Program-made: the position numbers and the translations under genes
Shown: positions 29,658 through 44,600 of the stretch, in pieces
Numbering within the stretch: position 1 is the stretch's first letter
Layout of the letters: every line of letters starts with the position of its first letter
From: Dromiciops gliroides
Lineage: Eukaryota; Chordata; Mammalia; Microbiotheria; Microbiotheriidae
Length of the DNA stretch: 64,000 bases
NCBI RefSeq assembly: GCF_019393635.1
Contig: NC_057866.1
Span: 11,418,223 to 11,482,222 of the forward strand
Direction: 5' to 3'
Notes under the pieces: model-generated
Told to the model about the DNA's origin: nothing
What the model saw: the letters and a program-made list of their open reading frames with translations, nothing else
Databases searched by the model: none

Positions 29658-32600
29658 AAAGGAAAAAACACACAACACAATTGCTTTGGTATCCTTGGCA
29701 CTATCAAGTCTTTCCATAGCAGAAACTGACTTGAGCAGAAACCACTTCCATTATTGCCTTCCCTGTTAAATTTGAGATCCTCTAGAACAGGGCCAGTTTT
29801 CCAGCTGTCTATGTGTACTCTTAGCACCCAGCATAGTGCTTTGTATATAGTAATTGATTAGTAAATGCCTTTTCATTCCTTCAGACACATAGTTTGGTGA
29901 GTGAAACAAAAATTATACTTTTAGAAATCTGTTTCAGCAAACTTTTACTTATCCAGTAACCCTAACCCTATACATTACTTATCCAGGTTTCATGCAGTAC
30001 CTCATTTAAACTAAAAGGGGGCAGCAATTGAAAAGTCAAGCTGAGAAAAATAACATTCAGACCAATGTTAAATAAATTCCATAAATTAGTCCCTTCACCC
30101 CTTTTTTAACTGCTACACTAGGCGAGACCCCTTGATCAACTCCCTATTTCAGTCACTTCCATTGGGCTGGTTTTTAATCCAGGTTTCCAAAGTCACCAAA
30201 AAAAAAAAGTTTCACAAAATCACAGGACTAGAGAGATTACTCAAATGTTTTATATGAAAAAGAGAAAGATGGAGTAAGATATAACTTTTCCTTAAACAAA
30301 CAAAAAAATCCCACTCCTAATTACTTACTATCTACTACATCTTTCTTTCTTTACAATACAGAGATACTGGCTTAGTGTCAATCATTATACAGCAATATGA
30401 TTAGCATTCTTGAAGGAAATCGATGTTGTTAAATGAAGATGGACTGATAACACAGCTAGTTAAATCATTTTATAATCCATTTTAGGAGAAAAGCCGAAGA
30501 CTTGTACCCAAATTGTGACTTTCTTGTCTTTGTCAGCTTTTACACAGTTTAGCGTAACTACTTTTCAAGTTGTAAATATAAAGAATTACTTTAATTAGAT
30601 GATACTTTAAATTTTAATTCAACTTTTGTGGGTGGTAAAATGGGTTCACAATCTGCTTTGCTATAGATTTGTTCAGCCAAATAAATCACTCTCAAAATGG
30701 CACAGAAGCGCCATTGATAAAGAGCACAACGCTGTTACTGTGAAATGTGGACACGCATGCCCTCCTTCTATGGACGAATCTGGCCACAGCCCAAAATTTG
30801 TGGGAACCTTTTCCAGCCAGCATTTCCTTCAGACCCAGAAAAAAAAAGGTTTTCCTCCATTAGAACAACCCTGCCTCCTCTACACTCAAACTCAGATTTA
30901 TAACACACAGAAAACAAAGTATCATTGACTGCCTCTCACACAACAGAGCCGGGGGGGGGGGGGGGGGGGGGGGTAAATACAGAAATGAACTTCAGACTTG
31001 CCTACATAAAGAATCAAAAGGAAGCGTAACACAAATTTAAAAATACAATCCAGAATGGCGATTGAATGGACGGACGGATGGACACACACCCCTTCCTGCT
31101 GTCCAGTTACCCCCACTCTTACATGTTTTAGGCAATGATTTTTCTCCAAGGAAGAAATAAACAGATGGGATTAAATTTAGTTGGTAGAAGCCACTAGGCC
31201 TAAAATCTAAGATTTATATAAGAAATAAATGCCTTGGCCTTTTAACTATAGAAAACTCCTAAAATGTAGAGGCCTGGAAACTTTTTGCACAATGACAGAG
31301 TAACTTTTAAGGGGATAAGGTAAAGCAGCAGAAGGTGGCACCTAAGCAGATTGTGAAGGAAACTGGCCTACCAGAAGGAGGGGGGAAGGGAGGGTATTCC
31401 TGCTATGGGGCCTACTTGTACAAAGACATGGAAACAGGAGATGAAATGTCCTATATAGAAGACACAGAAGGTCAGTGTAACTGAAATGGCCAGTGTGTAA
31501 GGACAAAAATAAACAGCAAGATTCTTCCCATGATGCTGTATAGCCACAAAGCATGGACTATCATGATCTCCAAAGAATCAAACTATGGGTTGCCCAAAAG
31601 GCAGTAGTGGTGAATACGAGTATAGTATATTAACAATGACTACTTAGTAAAAGAAGTAATGTAAAAGATAGCCTATAAATGGGAGAATCAGAAAAAAAAG
31701 GCCAGTCAATGATTTAACAAAAGCAAGCAAGGGATGACAATACAAGTGCTGTACTGGTATGCACTAGGGAAAACAATTCACCCCTCCATCTCTCCCAGCC
31801 CCCCTACCCCAAATCACATTGGGTAGACTGATGAAGAGGAGCCACAGGAGGCCACAGTTCAAAACTATACCTGATGAAAAGCTCTAGTCTTGTTATCTAC
31901 ACCACTGGAGTAAATGCACACATAAAAAGTTCACAGAGTCACGGAACCCAACAAAAGAGTAAAATAATAAATTTTAATTATTCTGTGACCTCATACTATT
32001 GTGGCAGAGTTCTCTTTCCAGTTGAGATAGGGGAAAAAAGAATCTGAGCAAACTAACTGGAAAACCTTAAAGTTGTGAGGTATTATCAAGAACCTTCCCA
32101 GAGTTTTGTTTTTGTTTTTCTTTAAACAGTATTTAAAAGTAAGGATGAAGCATGGTTTGTAGAAGACGTGTTACTTCCTCTTCCACATGAAGCCTAGATT
32201 CCAGCAAAGGATGACTGAACAAGAAGCAGGTTTACTAAAGCTGATTAGAGAGAGGCTATAAGCAAACTGAGATTTGTTAGAAGAGTTTTGTCAGGAGGCT
32301 GGCAAAGGCTTGGAGCCTACCACTAAGATCTTGAATTTTCTACAAAGCAGAGCTACTCGTAAGTATCTGAGCAGATGTGATCAAAATGTTTAAGTAGCCT
32401 TGAAGGAGGAAGTATTAGCAGTCATTTGTGAAGAACTGGACATTATCCTTTCGATCATTCCCCCTATAACTATTTGTTTACTGCAATGAAAACAGATGAG
32501 ACCCAAGTTTAAGTCTTATCACAGCTTATCAATTTTCTCTGAAAATATGACAATGTCACTGAAATCTTTAAACAATTCTCAGCAGCCCTAGAAGATAATA

Positions 32601-35600
32601 TACAAGATAATTTATAAAAATCTCCAGGTTGCTTCACTTTCTCTCCTTCTTCAATGATTAGTAATCAATTCGGTTTTCCTTTCCATCCTAACTTTTGTTA
32701 TCATTCTCCTTCATGCCATCATCCTTGGTGATTGCATATTGAAATTAACGACACTTCTAACATGGCAATGGGCTTTTCCATCTCAGTCACCTATTATGAA
32801 AAATTAGGCTGAGATTACATCTCAGACTTCACCATCCCTTGAAATTGCTCAACCTCCAAAATCTTCTGTGAGCCACATCTCTGGACTTTACAATTCTCCT
32901 CTCATTGCCACATTCCTTCTGAATCTGAATTTGCCTTTATTCTCCTAGTCCATTATCTAAATATAAGGCTTTACTTCTCTTCCCTTTAGTCTTGAACCTA
33001 CAGTTAAGCCTTTTCAACAAGGCACTGTCCACTCCTGGATTTCTCTGCCCTTCTATCCTGGGTCCTCATGTCTTCCTATAATCTCTCTCCATGAGCTCAT
33101 TGGTCTCCAGAGGTCCAACCAAACATCATCTCTAAGAAGATGACTCCTAGAACTACACAAACAGCCCTCACTCCCCTCATGAGCTCTAGTCCCACAATGC
33201 CAATGCCACCTGCCTATATGGCATTCAAACTGGCTGTGTCTCACTGGCACCTATTTTTGTCAAGGAAGCACCATCCTGCCAGTCACCCAGAGTCATTTTT
33301 TATCCCTCACTCTTGCCCCCACCTCACATATCTCTAACCAGTTGTATGTCCTTACATGTGTGCTCTTTTCTCATATTCCCAAATGTAAGCTGCTGGAAGG
33401 CAGGAACTGTTTTTGTCTTTGTATCACCAGCACCTACGGTACAGAGCCTGGCAAAAACACTTAACTGATTACTACTGTTCCTGCCCCCCTAATTCAATCA
33501 CAGACCATTTCAACTCATCATAACAGGGACTTAAATGTCTGTTGACTTCTCCGTTCCTACTCCAACCCTGAAGTCCAACACCCAACTAAGAAGTCACAAA
33601 GATGCGTTGCTTGGAGTCTACTACAAACGTATGCTTGCTTGCCCTGGGCCCTTATTTGTGGAGAGCAAAACAATCCTGACTATATCAGTCTCCTCACCAG
33701 CAGCTGTTTCGAGTCTCTTCAAGCTCCTAAATCTATTTGCTGTCACACTTACTAAATGGCCTTGCTTACTTTTTATGGAGGAAGTTGAAACCATTCTTGG
33801 AGAAATTAATCTCTTCCAACTCTATCTTTACCCATCTTCTTTATTTGACTCTCCAGAATATGAAATGATCCCCTTGCATTTCCTTCCTTTTCACTCATGT
33901 TACCACCCAAATAGGGCATGGAAAAAAGTATCCAAATTACAACAATTTAATTGTATTATTTGTGTTGCTGGTTCAAGCTAGTTTACTCATAAGGGGCTAA
34001 ACTGACTTTAAAATGTCTTTTTAGAACCTGAGTTATTTAGGTCGCTGTACAATATACAGCCCTTTTATAGCCTATTAGAGGAGACTTATCACAGAATTAT
34101 ATAAGACCCTACCATTTATAGCTCTTTCTAAAGCAAAGTACAACTCAACAGCTATGACCTATGCATAGCCTCATATATTGAGAGCTGGAAGGGCCCTGAG
34201 AGGGCATCTAGTCCAAGTCTTCATTTTACAGATGAAGAAACTGGAGTCCATCAAGGTTATGTGACTTGTCCAAGCTCAAAAAGGTAGCATCAGTGATAAT
34301 CATCATATTAGTTACAGGGCTTTATCCAAATCATTTTAACCAAGAACAAAGTTAGAAACATAACAGTGTAGGTTTATCTAAGGTGAAGCCAAGTATAAGT
34401 GAAAGCTAGAATTAGAAATCAGAGTTTTGGATCTTAACTAAAGAAAACTACATTCAAGAGTTAGTACAGTATTGAAGAAGAACTAGTAAAGAGCCTGATG
34501 TAATTTGGTTTAACTACTGGAAAACAGCAATAGTAGCTTTTTCCTAGTTTGTGAGGTAGCAGCTAAGAATTACTCAGTTCAGTGCTCATCATTTGCCAAC
34601 TAGGCTATCACTACCTGTAAAAGTAGCTTAAAATACCCTTTTTATCTAAAAAAAAAATTCTGAATTTTAACACCAAATAAAATGGGAATTGCTATATACA
34701 TAGAATATAAAAGAACTGTACATCAAACTGTGGATCTCTATTATGTAGAACTTACTTTTCTCTTTAAAAATAAAGTCAACATGTAGCTTTCAAAATGGTC
34801 CTGCTTGTTTTTAACAACCCTTCTGGCCTTTTTTTCTGTGCATTAAAAAAACCCCCTTCAATGTCCTTATTTTATTTCTTTTCTTACATTTTAAAGGCAA
34901 AGGTCATTCAAGCTCAGAACCCTGGAGTCTTCTTTGACGCTCTTTCATCTCCTAAATCCAGTCAGCCATGAGGTCCTGGTCAGAGTACAGTTTATTTCGC
35001 GATACCTTTTGCGTCTCTTCTTCTCCAATCCCAATCTCTGTTTCATCAAGGTCTTCATTACCTCCAGCCTAAATTACTGCAAAAGCCTTCTAAGGCTGAT
35101 TTTCCTGCCTCTGCTCTGTTGCCTTCCAATCTCTCTTGCACATTAAACCATATCAAATCTTCCTGGAACATCATTCCGACATCCAGGCCCTGCTCAAAAC
35201 CTTGACACTCCCCACTAACCTAAAGAACAAAATTCCAACTCCTGAGTTTGTCAAAGATTTGTAACCTATCAATCCTTCAAGAACTCAAGTATCTGTCACT
35301 AGCAAAACTGTATTCTGCGTGCCTAAGTTTTCTTGCTTTCCACAAAAAGCAATGCGGGCTGGCCGCCTGTGCCGGCCTGATCAGACCTCCACGCTGCTCT
35401 GGGCCTGCTTCCTCACGAGTTAGATGAGGGGGAGAAGATTTCAAGCATAATTACGATAACAAGTTTGGTCCCCGAGAGGAGTAAACACTTCTCCTTCTTG
35501 GCAGAGTTGGAGGAACACTGGGTATAGATCATTGTGGTGACTACTTTTGCTGAACTCGGTTTTTTTCCTCCTCTTTTCTTTTTTCCTCTTTATCACAAGG

Positions 35601-38600
35601 GAAGGCTCACTGAGAAATGGAAAGGGGAGGGCTATGTTCAGAAATAAAGATGATGTAGAAACAAAAGATCCTAATGGGGGAGAGCAATGGGAGTTAAGTG
35701 ACTTGCCCAGGGTCACACAGCTAGCAAGTGTCAAGTGTCTGAGGCTGGATTTGAACTCAGGTCCCCCTGAATCCAGGGCCAGTGCTTTAACCACTCCACC
35801 ACCTAGCCACCCCCAAAAGATCCTAATTTTAAATGTGGGGGTTAGGAGAGAGGTTTCTAAGTTCTTTTTCAACTCTATATCCTATGATACTCTAAGCCCT
35901 TCTGACTGGAAATGCTCTTGTCTCCCAATTCCATCTATCCAATTCTTACCCTTTAAGGTCTAACTCAGATGCTACCTTTTCCAAAAAGCCTTACCTGACC
36001 CCTACAGTAAGAATTAATTCCCACAGTACTTTCCTGCTATTTCTTACCTTAAATTTACATTCTACCTTGTATTATAGGTCTCTGTGTACAGGGGTGAGGT
36101 GGTGAGGTGTAAACATCCATACCACCTCTCTCCCCTTCACTACTAAGTTTCTTGAAAAAAAAATCTGTCAAAGCTGACGACTCAATAGCCAGACCAGTCA
36201 CATTCAGTCTGTCAAAAAGGCATATGTGCTGGTTTATCAGGCACTGTGCCGAGCACTGGGGATACAATGGCCAAAGAGAAATCAAATTGTTCCTGTCCTC
36301 AGAACATGAACTCTCTCTGTGCCTTATCCACAAGGGGGCTCCCACAAAGTCACCTACTTTCAGGATGTGAAATTTCTCTGCGGTACAGGCCCAGATTAAT
36401 GACAAGTTTCATTTAGTTTCTTTCCCAACAGGACGTCCTTCACCTTTTGTTCCTCTACTCATCTCAAAAGCCTCATGTTTAAAACCCCACATTAAGAACT
36501 GTCAACAAAATAGTAATTGTCAAGGAGTCACATAAAGGAATAAAAAGCTTAATGATTTTAATGATTGGCAGTTCTTGAGGTCAATCACTCACAGCCAAGA
36601 GAAGAAAGCCTACATATAAATCTCTTGGAGGGTCAATTTTTGTGACAGGAAAGCTCCTTTTTTTTTAGTCTACTTGCTTGTGGAAATGGCAAAAGCAGAG
36701 AGAAACTAAGTCAAACAACTAGAACAAGGTTTGACCTACCTCTTCTCTACCATATTTTTTCTTCTTTCAAAATGGGCAATTTGATCAACATGGTTTATAA
36801 AGAGAAATTATAATTTGCTCGCTAATCAGGAAAGGGAAACTCATTACATGTTGTATTTCTAATGTAAAGGGTTACCTGAGAAGTTAGTGAGAAGTCTTGT
36901 TAGTGTATGCTCATTAACCTGTTCAGTCTTGCTAAGGCTGGACATCATTTCTACTTCAGTAGTTTCTTGGGGAATTCCAAAGTCAAGGCTAGAGGTGGTC
37001 TTGACAGCTTGCTCCCTCAGGATATGTGATCTCTCTGGCCAAGATTCTGAAGCAAATGTTGAGGTAAGCAGATCTGCTGAGGTTTGTATGAAATTTTCTT
37101 CCATGAAAGCTTTCACACCCTCTTGTGAAGGCTTTATCTTCTCATCAGGTCTCCCACCTAATTCTTTAAGGGCCTTAATTGTAAGCTGCTCCTGTTCCAA
37201 GTCTAGAGATGTTACTGGAGTGCTCTGACTGACAAAATCATTCTGGAGGGGATTGCCACAGGTGCCCTTATTTGACACAATGTTGCCAACTCTATGCAAG
37301 ACTCCCAAAGGAAAGGTTGTTTTCAAGTTTGTGTCCTTTTCTGGTGCTGCTTCAAAGGCATTTACTTCCTTTGTTTGGGTTTCTGAAAGTGTAGCTGTAA
37401 GGTCTTCTGGGGAGTCGTCATTTTTATTCTTCCTCATGGAGGCTCCTGAAGTTTCTCCTGGAGAAAGCTTGAGATGCTCACTTGTAACAGGTTTTAGGGG
37501 AAGAATTTCATCCAAATTACTGGACAGCTTCATGTATTTTGTTGTGGAATCAATGGTGATTGTCTCTGGATGTGAAGTCTCAGTAACTGGACTTTTTCCA
37601 TGCACATCTGGCTGAACTTGTAAGGTTTCAAAGTCATCTATAGAGCCTCTGAAATCCTCATGTGTCTTACTGCTGACACCCTGACTGTATTTATCTTTGA
37701 TTTCCCTTTTATCTGTTTCTATTAAAGTATCCTGAACAGAAATAGGTTTCCATGCCTGAATTGTGGCACCACCAGTAGCTTGGCATAAAAGCTTCTCATA
37801 TTCTCTTTTATCACTGTCAAATGACATATCTGTCGTAATATCTTCAATGACAGTATCATCTGATTCGCCAGAACTATCAGCTTCCATCATTTCTACCAGC
37901 ACAGAATTCTGCCCATTTAGTTCATCCTTCAGGGGGCCATCACGTAAAACTCCCTTTTCAGTAATCCCCTCGAGGCCTGATGATGCACATTTGCCACCAT
38001 GAGACTCTGGTAATCGAATAAGTGTGCCCCCCACTCCTTTCAGCACACTTTCTCCCATACCTTCAATACTGACTTTCTTTGCAGAGTCAACACCGTCAGG
38101 TGAAACTTTTTCATAGAGGGATGCTCCTGATTCAGTGCTAGGACTGTTCTCATGAATGGAACGTATGGGGATTTTCTGAATGTTCTGATGAGCACACATT
38201 TTAGGACGTGAGGCTGGAATTTCTGAAGCACATTCATTTCCATCTAACCTTGAAACTTGAGCAATGTTTTCAGAAGACTTTTCTGGATGTTTCACTTGGG
38301 AAATTAAATCCCAAGTCAATACTTCATTGGTGAAGTTATGCATGTCGCTTACACACCTAGATACCTCTTCTAAGGCAGCAGTAGTTCGTGAAAACTGTCT
38401 GGTGAGCAAGGCAGAGGCTGGGGAATTCCTTTCCTCTTGGTTTCTCAGTGGGAATATTCTGCTACTATTCGGAGAATTATCCGTAGTTATCTCTGGGACA
38501 GTGTGCATTGCCCAGCTACCAAGTTCACTGGTGCTCTCCCTATAGGAGTCTTTAAATTCCTGGTCAAATGTTGCTTTGTCAATAATGACTTCAAATGGGG

Positions 38601-41600
38601 ATTCTGGAGAATCTTTTTCAACACCAGAAACTTCAGATGGGGACAAAGAATGGTTACCGATGCCTTCTGCCTCAGACTGTTCAATATGTAGTTTCTGCCC
38701 TTTCAGCAAAGTGAACTTGACATCAGCATCTGAAACAGCTTCACCATCCCTAGCAGGTACCTCACTTTGGTTCTCTAACCCTGGGTCTTTACTTACATGA
38801 GGCTTTCCAGTTTCCTTTGTAAGAAAGGCAGGATGTTCCAGAAAACTGGTTGGAATGGATGGATGACCACAGTGTACTTCTGCTCTTGTGTCAAGGAACC
38901 CAACAGGTGGAGCTTCAATTGAAGAATCTCCACTGGGCTCATGAAGCCTCTCCATCTTTTTATTAGCAGTCTCAGCAAAATCATCTTTTCCTTCTTTTGA
39001 CAAAACAGGCTGGATGTTTAATACTTGGCTCTTTTCTTCATGTAGGATGTCAGTGTTAGGAATTGCAGAAGATGAAAGATAAGAAGTCATGATTTCTGAT
39101 GTTCCCTTATCAGAGCATAGAGAACTCAATCCCTCTGAAGCCAGTATTTGGAAGAGAAAAATGTTTACAGAGTACAATACACATGAGCTAGGCAGGCAAA
39201 GCAGCATGCTTTTCATTTTAAATATGTATATGCACATACATGTATAAATGTGGACAACAAAACAATGACCACACATCCTACAAGGCATGCACGAATCAGG
39301 AATCGACTTCATGCTATGAATGCAATGGAGCAAAGTACTGTAGACACAGAGGGGAAGTTTTGGGAAGCAGGGTCTTTCTTTGCAGAAGCATTAATAGAAG
39401 CAGCACAAACTTAACACCACTTTGCAGTTTTAACTAGATGGTAGCACAAAGTGTTGCCAACGTTTATAACAGGGCTTTCATTCTTTCTCAATTGGGAGCA
39501 GGAAAAACTATATAAGCTATATAAATTAAACAATTTGGAATACATGGTCTTATCTCATTATGAATACACTGTTCTATGCTGTATGATTCTGATGATCAAC
39601 CTTGGGAATTTTTCTGCTTTTACTGTAAAGGTAACAAATATGGAAGAGCAATGTTGCCTATGATCTCAGACACAGCACGCTGATGTGATGAATTGCTTTT
39701 TTCTTTTGAAGATTTTGTTACAAAAGATGGCTCACTGAGTAGAAGTTTGTAAAAATGTAACATGACATTTTAAAAAATAAAATTCACTATTCTACAAGAA
39801 GGGTACCTGGCAGGGCTAGTCTTCCCTCTGAACTGAAGAGGGCACAGAGCTAGTTCTCTCATGCTTAACAGCCAAGAAGGTTCTGTCCTAGACACAAAGG
39901 CTGCTCTTAAATATAGATAATGGCTTATAGAGTGTAATTTGAAGGGTCTTGAAAAGATCATATTCTCCAAATTTTTCAACCATTTGGATTTCTTTCAAGA
40001 AGTCATCTCTTAATATGCAAATACTCTTGCAAAAGTAACAGATTAAACCTAATTAGTCATTAACACGCCTAAGAATACCTCAAATCTACTTGGTATCTTC
40101 CCATTAGGATGTAAATTCCAAAAAGAGCCAATTTTGTTCTATCTTTGCATCTCACAGCACAAGGCACCTCAAAAGAAATATTTATTGATATTTTATCAGA
40201 CTACTTTCCAATGTCATAGCCAGTAGAGGCTCTAGAAAGAAGATCTGAATTGGAGAAGGATGGAAAGAAAAATTCAGTCCTCAGATCAGGGAGAGCCAGC
40301 CTGGGTGAACACAAAATTGGAGGGCTTTCAGCAGAGGTACTAGAAGACAAGTAGGAAATTGCTAAACAAAGTTCACTTTCCTTTGCAACTTTCCTAGGGC
40401 TGGCATAGCATATTCCACATTACAATCCCATAGTAGCTTTCATCAGAAGTCAACAAAGGCCATTTTCATTCTCTTTTGTATGTGAAAAGAATAAATCACC
40501 TACAATATACTAAATAGCAACAAGTGAGAATCCTGGCGACTTCAAGTCTCAACCTACAGACAATTTCCACAGTTAAAAATGAAGAAAATATTGGTCAAAT
40601 CCCAACACAAAGTCAAAAAATTCCACTGTTATAAGATATTCCTTTGAACCTTGTAATGGGATCTACTAGCAGACTACAGTAATCATAATCTGAGGTCAGA
40701 GAAAAGAGAAGTTATTAAAATTTAGTGGTACACAATCTGTGCAACAAGAATAAAAAATAGTTTAACCCAATTATAATCTATACTCGGTGCTAATGAGTAA
40801 AAAAATCCCAAACAGAGTGTACCGTCTGCCAGAATGCGTTACAGAATGCATTCTAAACATAAGGTGAATTAAATTTGTACAAATAAGCTGTAGTAATGAC
40901 TAGTAAACTGGGCTTTTAAAAATGGCTACTTATTCAATGAATACTGTCTGGATTAGACAGATCTAGGAATGGGAATTCTGAGTTTGCATTATCTATTAGG
41001 TCATAAACTTCTTGACAAGAGTATTGTTTAAGCTTTTTTTGTTTCCCGACGTCTAACTGTTCTGTACAGGGAGGTAAGCAATAAATGTTTTTTGGACTCA
41101 TATTAGTAATGGCTAAAATTCCTCAAAGTCTGAGGCATGACGTTTTGTAAAGAAACGGATATAAAAATCAAGTTGATAACAATGCTTAGGGAAATTTGTA
41201 AAATCTGGGTTGTGTTTCTGTTGAGTAAGAATAAACTAATTTCTGATTTTAAAATATTTACTTAGCACAAACCTTTGCCTCAAATTCACTGAAATAACCA
41301 ATTATAAGGGAAACAATGGTGCTAAAGAGAAAAACCTACTAAACAGAGCTCAGTCTCACATAGACATTTAATAAACGCTTGCTAATTGATTAATGTATTT
41401 AACATTTACTGACCATCAATATCATAAGAAAGTGTTCCGCTTTAACTATTCAATAGAATTTACCCTCTGATTAAAAATTGCTTTTGTTAGCCCTCATATT
41501 TTTTTTTAATTAACTTAGCCTCCCTTTTCTTCAATAGATCCGTAATTTCTAACACACAAAGATAACAATTCCAATGAGATTTCAATATATGGTCCTGCTT

Positions 41601-44600
41601 CATTTGCCATGGACAAAAATATTTTTCGTAATTGTCACTTGATCAATCTAGACTGATCCTCAGATAGCCAAGTCAACCAGCCTCTAGTCTGGCTCAGACT
41701 TGCCCTAGCTTAAGAGAATAGTTCTCAGAACCCAACATCACCAGTGTGGTCCTACTAAGATACTGGAAGACTCTGGTTTAGTTTATTGATTCCTGTATTT
41801 ACAAAGGAAAAAAAAAAAGCATTTCCTTCTGTTCTTTTCATTTTTATCCTCCTGTTTGCAATTTCAGCACAGAATTGTGTCAGCATTTATGAAGAGTAAA
41901 TTATCTGGCAATGTTAGAAGCACTGACAGGTAGAAGCTACCTTTTTTAAAAAAAATCTACTTTCACTAAAAAAATGCAAGACAATGTTGAAATTAAATTT
42001 TGTGATTTTGTGAAAGAAATACAAATTAGTACAGAATTTAATAAACCTTTTAACTTTTTGATATAGCCAATAAGCATAGTTTCTATGTGGCAGTATAGTT
42101 GCCCAAGACTAGATGGCAATATTGTGAGGATCGTGAAATATTAGGTTTACAACAGTTTTCAAAATATTGTGTACTTCATTATGAAGAAGCATTAATGTTA
42201 AGGCTACTTGTTGGAAACAACGATGGCTAATCTCTAACCTCAGAGAAATAGCTATCTCATTCAATAACCAGGCAGGAAAGAAATACTGTCAAGCAGTGTT
42301 AAAATTAATTCCAAAAACATCCTCTTTTTTTTAAAACTAGAGTCCATTTAGCCAGTATTTTGTTTTCAAGAGGCCTTAATACTAATAAAAATCCCTACCC
42401 ACTCAGACATGGCAAACAAGGGCTTTAGACTGAGAAAACAGTGAGCATGATTATGTTCCAAACTTTGTCAGTCAGACATATTGGGCCCTGTGTCTCTAGA
42501 TTGCCTTAAAACCTAAAGAACCTTCAATAGTTTAAAATAAGAATATCTAAGGTAAAACTAGAAGAGTTAAATTAGAAATTATACTCTTAAGCTGATGGTC
42601 TCCAAGAACACTATCACCACAAAATAACAAATACTACCCTGGTTACTATATATATCACCATACACCTCATCTTTTTCTATTTGAGATGGTGCAACTTCTT
42701 TACATGAATATTACTGTCTCTATAATGTAGCACTGTAAACCTGGGAACAAGTAACAACCTATCACAAAAGGAATGAGCAATACAGAGTACCATTTTAGTT
42801 ATAACTTGACCAACTACTTTGTCATTGCCATACATAAGACATACAAATGTGCACACACATATACGAGTTTAGCTTGAAAAAATATTCAGGCATAGGTTTT
42901 CCTCTACATGAATTAAAAAAACAACAACACATTAACAAAAAACGAGGGAAAGAGCTTCAACGTTGAAAAACGTGCAGAACATCAGCAACTTTCAGCCATA
43001 GCATCAAAATAGGAAGTTAGCCAGCAGACGCTTTGCAGCTAAACTAGATCCAAAACAAAAAAAGGTTCTTTTGTACAAAGAAAAATGTTTTCTTTTATTT
43101 TTAAAATTTAAAAAGGCTGTAACTGGCTCATTTTTTCCTCATCAAGGCTTGTCCCAAAGGTATCAGTGTTGTAACTTCCTATTCCAGATGCCTATACAGT
43201 ACTGCACTGGCCAGACTGAATGCAAACATCTAACAAAGCAAGTATGTTTCCTGTACTTCATGGCAGAATTTTAAAATTTGTTTGTTCCCCAGCCCCAATC
43301 ATTTTCTGCAATGTTTTCTAAAGACAAAAAGTCTCATGTTATTTTCTTCTGCATCTATTTTTAATGAAAAATATTCACTGTGGTTTTTAGAGGGTAATTA
43401 TGTATTAGTTGGCATTTATGCTTGACACGGTACATCTTTAGAACATTACTCTAGTCGTCAATTTAGTGATTACGTGGTTAAACTAGTTTCTTCAAGTGAT
43501 CCCAGGCTAACACATTAATAGCACGAGTGTTGCTCACCTTTTTAAAACAAGCAGCAAACATCAAAAAAAGAGTGGAGAAAGCAGTGTGACTATGGGCAAG
43601 TCGGTGACTGACTCAGAGCCTCACTTGCTCCAGGTCTGAAATAAGGATCTCTTACCTGCCCTTAGTCAAAGGGCAGGACCTGCTAACCTGCTGCTGTCAC
43701 TTTATTAATAAAGACCACTTTTACCATAGTAAAATCTTAATTTGTACTTCACTGACTTAGAATTCACTAGGACTGGGCAGAAGCTTACCATTCTATAATG
43801 AAAAAGGATTTATTAAGCAAGATTTATAAGGGGACTAATTTAACTTTCTTAAGAAACAAATGCTTTAAGAAGCAATTCTTATAGAAATATATTTCTCCAT
43901 AGGCAAAGTATTCCAAAAGAGTGTAGTTTTAAGCTTTAATAGTTTTTATAGCAGTATAGCTGATACACTACTTCAAGGACCAAAACGACTTACTTTTTTA
44001 CTAAACATACTTGAACTTTTCTTTGAAAATCTTATAATTTAAATTTCAAATTCAGCCATGACTCCCTCAGTCTAAAGTAGTGACATGTAATCTCTTCCCG
44101 TTATTTCTTGCTCATTAGCTTCCATGTACCTTAGCATCCTAGAATTTATAGCTAGTGATATAAGGTTACTCTATATGTAACTATTTATATAATAGCTTGC
44201 CTCTACTCAAAGCAGCCAAATTTCTCTATAAGGAATAAAATGTATTCAAACCAAACAGACTCTTCCTGCTATTTTCCCCTTCTGTTATTTTATTGAAGGT
44301 AAGTGGAATCTGCCAAAAGTAGCAAAGAACCAATTCATTTGTTACGAGGCATTTCTCAATCAGCCTCCAATGAATGGATCCCCACACAATAGCCGGAGTC
44401 CATAAAGTCCACCACTGGCCACTAGCAAGAACTGCAGATCAGAGGTCAAATTCCTTTGTTCAACAAACTTGGATGGGTAGTGCTATTTGTGAAAACTTTT
44501 CTATCTCGATATTCTTCCCTAAGGGAAAAAAAAAGTGCTATCAAAAGCAGCTAGAATTTTTGAATGTCTTATGAAATCGGACACTTTAGTTCTTTCAAGA

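Noticed and set aside
29956..29971. Telomere-like 'taaccctaaccct'
   Set aside because: Only two units long, which is expected by chance.
33535..33981. 148-codon + strand frame as a possible gene
   Set aside because: It falls in a block with L2-like features, shows no domain I recognise and has no splice or promoter context.
39135..39333. Extension of the large RTN3 frame past the exon 3 acceptor
   Set aside because: A clear AG acceptor at 39135-39136 fits the human exon boundary; the extra codons are intron.
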